24,946 nt of DNA from Pseudomonadota bacterium (GTDB taxonomy: Bacteria > Pseudomonadota > Gammaproteobacteria > Xanthomonadales > Xanthomonadaceae). Positions 1-5,707 of the stretch are shown here, piece by piece. The notes below the pieces were generated by a model, which saw only the letters and a list, made by a program, of their open reading frames with translations, searched no databases and was not told where the DNA came from. Numbering within the stretch: position 1 is the stretch's first letter; every line of letters begins with the position of its first letter. The translations under genes and the position numbers were made by a program. The stretch spans positions 1 to 24,946 of the forward strand of contig JAEZCF010000061.1 in NCBI GenBank assembly GCA_023430045.1, in the 5' to 3' direction.

Positions 1-319
1 ACCCCAGGCAGACCACACGCTGCACCGGCAGCTCCGGCTGCTGGCGCAGCGCCTCCAGCGCCAGCAGACCGCCCAGGCTGTGGCCCACAAGTGACACCGG
101 GCCGCTGCCCTGCAGCCGCTCCAGCAGTTGCGGCACGGCCACCTCCGGCCCACCCAGCACACTGGCATAGCCGAATGTCTCCACCTGGAACCCGCGCGCG
201 CGCAGGCGCCAGGCCAGCGGCCCTACCCAGGCACGTGCGTTCCAGATGCCATGCAGCAGCAATACGGATGAGGTCATCGGAGCGGAGGCCTGGCGGCGTG
301 GCGGGGCATGTGCGGTCAT
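1..319 (-). CDS. alpha/beta-fold hydrolase, C-terminus outside window
   Basis: Reading leftwards from an ATG at 319, the frame runs open to the window edge, so only the N-terminal ~106 residues are visible. They hold an LLLHGIW stretch (oxyanion-loop HG motif of alpha/beta hydrolases) and, about 60 residues later, LVGHSLGGLLALEAL, the GxSxG nucleophile elbow with Ser as the expected catalytic residue. The acid and His of the triad would lie beyond the window. A second in-frame ATG at 277 (MTSSVLLLHG) sits closer to the first beta strand and may be the real start; neither start has a clear ribosome binding site. There is no signal peptide, so it is probably cytoplasmic. It follows the GNAT gene by about 50 bases on the same strand and may be co-transcribed. 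The substrate cannot be told. Confidence 0.8.
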   Translation of the reverse strand, partial: MTAHAPPRRQASAPMTSSVLLLHGIWNARAWVGPLAWRLRARGFQVETFGYASVLGGPEVAVPQLLERLQGSGPVSLVGHSLGGLLALEALRQQPELPVQRVVCLG

Positions 320-368
320 GGTGACAGATTGCACCGCGCCGAGCCGGAAACGTCAGTGAAGGCACCGC

Positions 369-902
369 TCACTGCGGGCCGGGCACACGCCGCATGATGA
401 ACTCAAGGTCGTTGTGGGTGCCCACCGGGAAAAGATACTCACCGGCCCTGCTGAACCCGTAACGGGCGTAGAAGCGCTGCGCGCCGAAATTCTCCGACCA
501 CACGCCCAGCCACAGGGTGCGGGGGCCGTCGCGTTCCAGCCAGCCCAGCGCCGTTTCCAGCAGTCGGCTGCCCCAACCACAGCTCTGTTCGTCCTTGATG
601 AGGTACAGGCGTTTCAGTTCACCGTCACCCGGCCGCACGTCCGCATGCGGCAGCCCGCAGGGACCCGCCGCCGCATGCCCGATCGCCACGCCACGCCGCT
701 CCAGCAGCCACACGGCGTACTCCGGATGCGCAAGGATCACACGCTGACGCTCGACCGCATAGGCCTCCCGCAGGAAGTGCTGGAGGTCTTCCGGCGGATA
801 GAGATGACCGAACGTTTCAGTGAACGTTCTTGCCGCCAGCGCCGACAGCACAGCCGCATCATCGACCCCGGCACGACGGATGGCATGGGAACTCTGGCTC
901 AT
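369..902 (-). CDS. GNAT-family N-acetyltransferase
   Basis: A 177-residue protein with the single-domain GNAT layout. The N-terminal half has IRRAGVDDAAVLSALAARTFTETFG, a beta1-alpha1 start typical of the family. The central strand EYAVWLLERRGVAIGHAA is followed by ELKRLYLIKDEQSCGWGSRLLETAL. That segment is the acetyl-CoA pyrophosphate-binding motif A; the usual Q/RxxGxG/A is present as CGWGS. The C-terminal part has LGVWSENFGAQRFYARYGFSRAGEY, the motif B region with the common N..A..FY..GF pattern. It should transfer an acetyl group from acetyl-CoA to an amine; the acceptor is unknown. The start at 902 has AAGGAT a few bases upstream. It lies 87 bases downstream of aspS on the same strand, but two strong hairpins lie between them, so independent transcription is likely. 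Confidence 0.9.
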   Translation of the reverse strand: MSQSSHAIRRAGVDDAAVLSALAARTFTETFGHLYPPEDLQHFLREAYAVERQRVILAHPEYAVWLLERRGVAIGHAAAGPCGLPHADVRPGDGELKRLYLIKDEQSCGWGSRLLETALGWLERDGPRTLWLGVWSENFGAQRFYARYGFSRAGEYLFPVGTHNDLEFIMRRVPGPQ

Positions 903-918
903 GGGGATCCTTGCGGGC

Positions 919-940
919 GGTGACGACGGGGGTCGTCACC
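919..940. terminator. 9-bp perfect hairpin between aspS and the GNAT gene
   Basis: GGTGACGAC (919-927) and GTCGTCACC (932-940) are exact reverse complements around a GGGG loop. It lies downstream of the aspS stop (990) and just upstream of the GNAT ribosome binding site. It could end aspS transcripts or sit in the leader of the GNAT mRNA. There is no T-tract on either strand, so a classical intrinsic terminator is not certain. Confidence 0.5.
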
Positions 941-953
941 GCATTGCGACAGT

Positions 954-974
954 GTGCCGACCAGTGGTCGGCAC
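954..974. repeat. SMAG-like palindrome downstream of aspS
   Basis: Two exact 10-base arms, GTGCCGACCA (954-963) and TGGTCGGCAC (965-974), meet around a single G. It folds as an 8-bp stem with a CAGTG loop. The size and TGCCGACC/GGTCGGCA core resemble the intergenic SMAG palindromes of Stenotrophomonas, but no intact GTAG tip is visible. It lies 16 bases after the aspS stop and probably contributes to aspS 3' end formation or mRNA stability. Confidence 0.5.
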
Positions 975-989
975 CTGCCAGACAACGCT

Positions 990-2738
990 TCAGGCCTTCG
1001 GCCGCACCTGCACGTGCACTTCGGCCAGCTGTGCATCGGCGATCGGCGATGGAGCGTCGGTCATCAGGCACTGCGCACCAGTGGTCTTCGGGAACGGAAT
1101 GACATCACGGATGGATTCGGTACCCGCCATCAGTGCGGCGATGCGGTCGATGCCGAAGGCGATGCCACCGTGCGGCGGCGCACCGTAGTTCAGCGCATCC
1201 AGCAGGAAGCCGAACTTGGCACGCGCCTCGTCCGCATCGATGCCCAGCAGCTCGAAGACCGCGCTCTGCATGTCCGGCCGATGGATACGGATAGAACCGC
1301 CGCCGATCTCGTTGCCGTTGAGCACCATGTCGTAGCCGCGCGACACCGCGGTCTTCGCATGCGTGCGCAGATCGGCGATGTCGTCCACGGCCGGCGCGGT
1401 GAAGGGGTGATGCAGGGCGACATAGCGCTGCGCCTCCTCGTCCCATTCGAACATCGGGAAATCGGTGACCCACAGCGGCGCCCAGCCATCGGCGACCAGC
1501 CCGAAGTCCTTGCCGGCCTTCAGGCGCAGCGCCCCCATGAAGTCGGAAACCTTGTTATAGCCGCCCGCACCGAAGAACACGATATCGCCATTACCCGCTC
1601 CAACATGGGCAACCACGGCAGCGAAGGCCTCTTCGCTGAAGAACTTCTGGATCGGCGAGCTGACTTCGCCGTTGTCGGCGATCTTGATGTAGGCCAAGCC
1701 CTTGGCGCCATACTTGGCGGCGTGCGCGGCATATTCGTCGATCTGCTTGCGCGACAGGGTGGCGCCGCCCGGGATGCGCAGCGCCGCCACACGGCCGTCG
1801 GCATCGTTGGCGGCGGCGGTGAACACCGGGAACTGGCTGTCCTTGACCAGGTCGGCCACGTCCACCAGCTCCAGCGCGATGCGCAGGTCCGGCTTGTCCG
1901 AACCGTAGCGGCGCATGGCCTCGGCCCAGGTCATGCGCGGGAAGCTGGCGGCCAGTTCCACGTCCACCACTTCCTTGAAGATGGCGCGGATCATGTCTTC
2001 CACGAAGTCCTGCACGTCCTGCTCGCGCACGAAGGCGAATTCCATGTCGAGCTGGGTGAATTCCAGCTGGCGGTCGGCGCGCAGGGCCTCGTCGCGGAAG
2101 CAGCGCGCGATCTGGTAGTAGCGGTCGAAGCCGGCCACCATCAGGATCTGCTTGAACAGCTGCGGGCTCTGCGGCAGGGCGTAGAACTCACCTGGATGCA
2201 TGCGCGCCGGCACCAGGAAATCGCGCGCGCCTTCCGGCGTGGCCTTGGTCAGGATCGGGGTTTCGATGTCCTGGAAACCCTTGCCATCCAGGTGGCGGCG
2301 CAGCGCCTGAACCAGCTTGATGCGGGTGCGCTGCATGCGCTGCATTTCCGGGCGGCGCAGGTCCAGGTAGCGGTACTTCAGGCGGGTTTCTTCGCCCGGG
2401 TTCTCGTGGGCGTGGAACGGCAGCGGCGCGGCCTTGTTGAGCACGGTGATGGCGGTGGCGATGACTTCCACCTTGCCGGTACGCATCTTGTCATTGACCG
2501 AATGGCGGGCGCGGACCACGCCTTCCACCTGCAGCACGTCCTCGTACCCCAGGCTGGCCGCCACGGCGAACACTTCGGCGTTGTCGACCTCCACCGTCAC
2601 CTGCACGATGCCCTCATGATCCCGGAGATCGATGAAGCAGACGCCGCCCTGGTTACGGGCCACGTCGGTCCAGCCGGCGAGGGTGACAGTCTGGCCAATC
2701 AGGGTCTCATCGACCAGGCCGCAGAAGTGGGTACGCAT
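990..2738 (-). CDS. aspS: aspartyl-tRNA synthetase (class IIb)
   Basis: Charges tRNA-Asp with aspartate in the cytoplasm. The 582-residue protein has the full bacterial AspRS order. An OB-fold anticodon-binding domain begins MRTHFCGLVDETLIGQ and covers about 1-110. The class II core holds EGARDFLVP and ALPQSPQLFKQ, then motif 2 (CFRDEALRADRQLEFTQLD) near residue 215. The GAD insertion follows, with YGSDKPDLR and RVAALRIPGG, and motif 3 (GIAFGIDRI) lies near the C-terminus with FPKTT just after. The frame is open upstream to 2954, but MRTHF at 2738 matches the family N-terminus and has GGAG nine bases upstream. In the OB fold, the position that is Leu in E. coli AspRS and His31 in the non-discriminating Pseudomonas enzyme is Gln (ARNQGGV), and the nearby specificity loop is two residues shorter than in E. 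coli. Whether it also charges tRNA-Asn is open. Confidence 0.97.
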   Translation of the reverse strand: MRTHFCGLVDETLIGQTVTLAGWTDVARNQGGVCFIDLRDHEGIVQVTVEVDNAEVFAVAASLGYEDVLQVEGVVRARHSVNDKMRTGKVEVIATAITVLNKAAPLPFHAHENPGEETRLKYRYLDLRRPEMQRMQRTRIKLVQALRRHLDGKGFQDIETPILTKATPEGARDFLVPARMHPGEFYALPQSPQLFKQILMVAGFDRYYQIARCFRDEALRADRQLEFTQLDMEFAFVREQDVQDFVEDMIRAIFKEVVDVELAASFPRMTWAEAMRRYGSDKPDLRIALELVDVADLVKDSQFPVFTAAANDADGRVAALRIPGGATLSRKQIDEYAAHAAKYGAKGLAYIKIADNGEVSSPIQKFFSEEAFAAVVAHVGAGNGDIVFFGAGGYNKVSDFMGALRLKAGKDFGLVADGWAPLWVTDFPMFEWDEEAQRYVALHHPFTAPAVDDIADLRTHAKTAVSRGYDMVLNGNEIGGGSIRIHRPDMQSAVFELLGIDADEARAKFGFLLDALNYGAPPHGGIAFGIDRIAALMAGTESIRDVIPFPKTTGAQCLMTDAPSPIADAQLAEVHVQVRPKA

Positions 2739-2897
2739 GGGGGACAACTCCGCTGGAGAACGCCGGTGCCAGAAAGGCCCGGAAAGCCCCGTATTCTGGG
2801 GCCGAGCCCCCGGCCGGAGCAAATCCGCGACGATCACACCGGCTTGATGGGCGCCGTTCCTATAGTCCCCCACCACCGACCGTACGGGAATGTCGCC
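2739..2897. promoter_or_regulatory. divergent promoter region, aspS / DUF3011 gene
   Basis: This spacer must hold promoters for aspS (leftward) and the secreted DUF3011 protein (rightward). For aspS, the minus strand shows TTGCTC (2822-2817) and CAGAAT (2798-2793) separated by 18 bases, a modest sigma-70 match, and an SD core GGAG at 2751-2748. For the rightward gene, TATAGT (2861-2866) is a plausible -10 box without a good -35, and GGGAA (2886-2890) is the ribosome binding site seven bases before ATG 2898. The aspS side also contains GCCCC / GGGGC / GCCCC blocks (2786-2810) that can form two mutually exclusive hairpins. Confidence 0.4.
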
Positions 2898-3638
2898 ATG
2901 AACCGCTGCACCGTGGTCTGCCTTGCCGCTGCCCTGGCCTGCTTCGCGCCCCACGCCTCCGCCCAGGTAGGGACCCGGGCCTACGCACCGGAAAACCTCT
3001 CCCAGCTCTCCGCCACCGACCGGGCGCGGGTGATCGGCCAGGAATACGCCGACCAGTCCAACGGCCGGCGCATCCCCGACGACCAGCTGCGCTTCTATCT
3101 GGCCCAGGTGAATTCGGGCTGGGGCTTTTCACGGATCAAGCAGGACATCGCCACCTCGCTGCGCGGCAGCGGCGGCAGCGGCGGCAACAGCGGCAATGGC
3201 AGCTGGAACGGCGGTACCGGCGGCAGCAGCGCCACCGTCCGCTGCGAAAGCCAGAACAACCGCGAGCGGGTCTGCAACACCGGCTGGCGCAACGCGCGCC
3301 TGGTACGGCAGATCTCCGGCTCGGCCTGCGTGGAGGGACGCACCTGGGGCGCCCGCAACGGCACGTTGTGGGTCAGCGGCGGCTGCCGCGGCGAGTTTAC
3401 GGAGGATCGTGGCCATGGCGGCTGGGGCGGCGACAACGGCCGCGACCGTAATTACAGCGTTACCTGCAGCAGCAACGACAAGCGCCGCAACACCTGTGCC
3501 TGGGATGCCCGGCAGGGTCGCCCGGCACTGGTCGAGCAGTTGTCCGGCAGCACCTGCGCGGAAGGGCGCAGCTGGGGTTACGGCAACGGCAGCCTGTGGG
3601 TCAGCGACGGTTGCCGCGCACGCTTCGGCGTGCGCTAG
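2898..3638 (+). CDS. secreted protein with two tandem DUF3011 repeats
   Basis: A 246-residue protein with a Sec signal peptide (MNRCTVVCLAAALACFAPHASA, likely cleaved before Q23). An N-terminal helical part of about 65 residues (LSATDRARVIGQEYADQ, RIPDDQLRFYLAQVNSGWGFSRI) follows, then a Gly/Ser/Asn-rich linker at about 89-114. After that come two copies of a roughly 55-residue unit. Each copy has four cysteines, a central LVxQxSGSxCxEGRxWG core and an xNGxLWVSxGCRxxF end, as in the DUF3011 family. The paired cysteines suggest disulfide-stabilised lectin-like or small beta domains in the periplasm or outside the cell, but no function is established. The start is supported by GGGAA seven bases upstream and by the signal peptide beginning at once. 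It is convergent with the next gene. Confidence 0.85.
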   Translation: MNRCTVVCLAAALACFAPHASAQVGTRAYAPENLSQLSATDRARVIGQEYADQSNGRRIPDDQLRFYLAQVNSGWGFSRIKQDIATSLRGSGGSGGNSGNGSWNGGTGGSSATVRCESQNNRERVCNTGWRNARLVRQISGSACVEGRTWGARNGTLWVSGGCRGEFTEDRGHGGWGGDNGRDRNYSVTCSSNDKRRNTCAWDARQGRPALVEQLSGSTCAEGRSWGYGNGSLWVSDGCRARFGVR

Positions 3639-3686
3639 CGAGCGGACAGCGGACGCATCACGACCGTAACCGCCCGCGTGGGATCA

Positions 3687-3704
3687 GCGGCCCGCGCGGG
3701 CCGC
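3687..3704. terminator. 18-bp perfect palindrome between convergent genes
   Basis: GCGGCCCGCGCGGGCCGC is its own reverse complement. It lies in the 69-base gap between the convergent stops at 3638 and 3708, where a shared bidirectional terminator is expected. There is no T-tract, so termination by this element alone is an inference. Confidence 0.4.
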
Positions 3705-3707
3705 GCG

Positions 3708-4331
3708 TTACCAGGGCGCCGGAGGCTCGGCCACGGGCCGGGTGAGGTCGAAAACCACACGGAAACGCCGGCCATCCGGACGGGTGAGCTCGTAGACGAA
3801 CTGTTCGTCAGGCTCTATTTCCATCGCCCAGGTGTTATGGGTGGACGCCAGCATGTCGGCCTTGCGGAACATCGCCACCGAATCGGTATCGGCCGGGAAT
3901 TCCTGGCGTTGCGCGGTACCGGGGGGCTTGCTGTCGCCGCCATACAGGGTGATGGCGTCGGGGCTGCCATCCCGGTGCCGGTGGTCGTGCTTCAGGCGCA
4001 GGCCGTGCTCAGTGCGCGACAGCACCCAGGTCCGCGAATGATCGTCGCCGACATGGAAGGGAATGCGCAGTTCCTGCGAGGGGTCATCGCAACCGCGTAC
4101 GTGCATCACCAGCCGCTTGCCGGCGAACGGGTCCTCGCCGGCAGGCGCCGGATTGTCTTCGACCACTTCACCGGCATAGGCCTTGCCGCAGTGGGCGGCA
4201 ACGGCGGCAAGGAAGGCATCGCCGGGTGCCGTGGCGACCTCCTGCGATGCTACGTCGGGGGACCTGCCGCCGCAGCCGGCAAGAAGAAGCGCAAGCGCGG
4301 CGGTCATGGGTAAGGATCGGAACAGGTTCAT
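3708..4331 (-). CDS. lipoprotein of unknown function
   Basis: A 207-residue protein beginning MNLFRSLPMTAALALLLAGC. This is a lipoprotein signal peptide whose LAGC lipobox makes Cys20 the lipidation site. Gly21-Gly22 follow, not Asp, so outer-membrane sorting is the default expectation. I do not recognise a family. The mature part has two further cysteines (C48 in AAHCGKAYAG and C81 in MHVRGCDDP) that could form a disulfide. A His/Asp-rich stretch (LKHDHRHRDGSPD) lies near the middle, and the C-terminal half ends in beta-like segments (EQFVYELTRPDGRRFRVVFDL). The rest is compatible with a small periplasm-facing beta-sandwich, but that is a guess. The start at 4331 has GGAG only two bases upstream, which is tight; an internal Met9 would still leave a short lipoprotein signal. 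It is divergent from the osmolyte transporter gene. Confidence 0.75.
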   Translation of the reverse strand: MNLFRSLPMTAALALLLAGCGGRSPDVASQEVATAPGDAFLAAVAAHCGKAYAGEVVEDNPAPAGEDPFAGKRLVMHVRGCDDPSQELRIPFHVGDDHSRTWVLSRTEHGLRLKHDHRHRDGSPDAITLYGGDSKPPGTAQRQEFPADTDSVAMFRKADMLASTHNTWAMEIEPDEQFVYELTRPDGRRFRVVFDLTRPVAEPPAPW

Positions 4332-4465
4332 CGCTCCACCCTACCCAGCCCGGCCACGCCACGCAAACGATGAGCGCCGCCGCAGTCACTGCGAAGAGGC
4401 GGTCGGGGGCCATGTGTTAAGGTGGGCCACGTGTCTGCCAAACCTTCCCCACGAAGGTCGCACCC
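4332..4465. promoter_or_regulatory. divergent intergenic region, lipoprotein / ycaD-ggpPS
   Basis: The only space for promoters of the leftward lipoprotein gene and the rightward transporter-ggpPS pair. I see a short CGCAG-TCA-CTGCG hairpin (4381-4393), and GAAGG (4453-4457) as ribosome binding site eight bases before ATG 4466. I could not pick out a convincing -35/-10 pair on either strand. If the downstream pair is salt-induced, as ggpPS is in S. rhizophila, the control site should be here. Confidence 0.35.
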
Positions 4466-5707
4466 ATGTTGCGGCTGACCGCGTTGCTGCTCGGCGTGGC
4501 GCTGCTGCTTACCGGCGGCGGCCTGCTCGGTACCCTGCTGGCCGTCCGCGGCGGGCAGGAGGGCTTCAGCGCCAATGCGCTGGGCTGGGTGATGTCGGGC
4601 TACTTTGCCGGCTTCTTCCTCGGTACCTTCACTGCGCCACCGCTGATCCGGCGGATGGGTCATAGCCGCGCGTTCGCCTTCCATGCCGCCCTGGCCACCA
4701 TGGCCGTGCTGTTGCATCCGCTATGGCTGCAGCCCTGGGGCTGGGGTGTCCTGCGCGTGGTGACCGGCATCGCGCTGGTCGGTCTGTACACGGTGATCGA
4801 AAGCTGGCTCAACGCCGAGCCCGATCCGCGCCGCCGCAGCCGCGTGTTCTCGCTGTACATGATGATCAACCTGTCCGCGCTGGCGGTGGGACAGGTGCTG
4901 CTGATGCTGGGCGATGCCGGTGCGGCCGCCATGTTCACGGTGACCGCCCTGCTCATCTGCGCGGCGATGTTGCCGGTCACCGCGACCCGTCTTCAGCAGC
5001 CGGATGTACCGAACGTTCCGCGCCTGAAACTGGCCCGGTTGTATTCGCTGGCGCCGGTGGCCACGGTCGCCGCAGGCCTGTCGGGTCTGGCGATGGGGCC
5101 TTTCTGGGGACTGCTGCCGGTCTATGCCGGTGAGATCGGCCTGCAGGGCGACGGCGTGCCATTGTTCATGCTCACCGCCATCGCGGGCGGGGCGCTGCTG
5201 CAGTGGCCGCTGGGGCGAATCAGCGATGGCCACGACCGCCGCATCGGCCTGCTGTCGCTGAGCATCGCCGCTGCCGGGCTTGCGATGCTGGCGGCATTAC
5301 CACCCATCCAGCAGCAGCTGCAGGTGATGTTCCTGCTGGTGTTCTGCTATGGCGGGCTGGTATTCGCGCTGTATCCATTCGCGGTCGCACACATGCTGGA
5401 TTACCTCGCCAGCGAAGACCTGCTGTCCGGATGCAGCAGCCTGCTGCTGGTACACGGCGTCGGCGCCGCAGTGGGCCCGGCACTGGCCGGCGCGTTGATG
5501 GAGCGCTTCGGCGCGCCGGCACTGCCGCTGTACTTTGCCACCGTGCTGGGCAGCCTTGCGGCCTTTACGGCGATGCGCCTGCTGCTCCACGCCCGCCTGC
5601 GCACGCATCCGGCCCCGTTCCGGCCAATGTTGCGCACCACGCCTTCGGCATTGGAACTGATGCCTGAAACCGAAACTCCCCTCCACCCTGAAAAGGAAGT
5701 GCATTGA
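4466..5707 (+). CDS. ycaD: MFS transporter, YcaD family
   Basis: A 413-residue inner-membrane protein with about twelve hydrophobic segments in two bundles of six. The first bundle runs from LTALLLGVALLLTGGGLLGTL to about 170; the second starts near LYSLAPVATVAAGLSGLAMGP. MFS loop signatures are present: PLIRRMGHSRAF after helix 2 and GRISDGHDRRIGL after helix 8. VIESWLNAEPDPRRRSRVFSLYM between helices 4 and 5 is typical of the YcaD/YfkF-type subfamily. The C-terminal tail (SALELMPETETP) is hydrophilic and cytoplasmic. Its TGA stop at 5705-5707 overlaps the TTG start of ggpPS by four bases, so the two are translated together. A ycaD-type gene beside the glucosylglycerol gene is known in S. 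rhizophila, where it is proposed to transport the osmolyte. Transport of glucosylglycerol has not been shown from this sequence. Confidence 0.88.
   Translation: MLRLTALLLGVALLLTGGGLLGTLLAVRGGQEGFSANALGWVMSGYFAGFFLGTFTAPPLIRRMGHSRAFAFHAALATMAVLLHPLWLQPWGWGVLRVVTGIALVGLYTVIESWLNAEPDPRRRSRVFSLYMMINLSALAVGQVLLMLGDAGAAAMFTVTALLICAAMLPVTATRLQQPDVPNVPRLKLARLYSLAPVATVAAGLSGLAMGPFWGLLPVYAGEIGLQGDGVPLFMLTAIAGGALLQWPLGRISDGHDRRIGLLSLSIAAAGLAMLAALPPIQQQLQVMFLLVFCYGGLVFALYPFAVAHMLDYLASEDLLSGCSSLLLVHGVGAAVGPALAGALMERFGAPALPLYFATVLGSLAAFTAMRLLLHARLRTHPAPFRPMLRTTPSALELMPETETPLHPEKEVH

Noticed and set aside
354..374. CAGTGA / TCACTG inverted repeat over the GNAT stop codon as a terminator
   Set aside because: Only six pairs with a nine-base loop and no T-tract; not stronger than chance in this GC-rich DNA.
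954..3638. Open frame of 894 codons on the plus strand across aspS
   Set aside because: Antisense shadow: the minus strand encodes full-length AspRS with all class II motifs. Only the last 246 codons (from 2898) are real.
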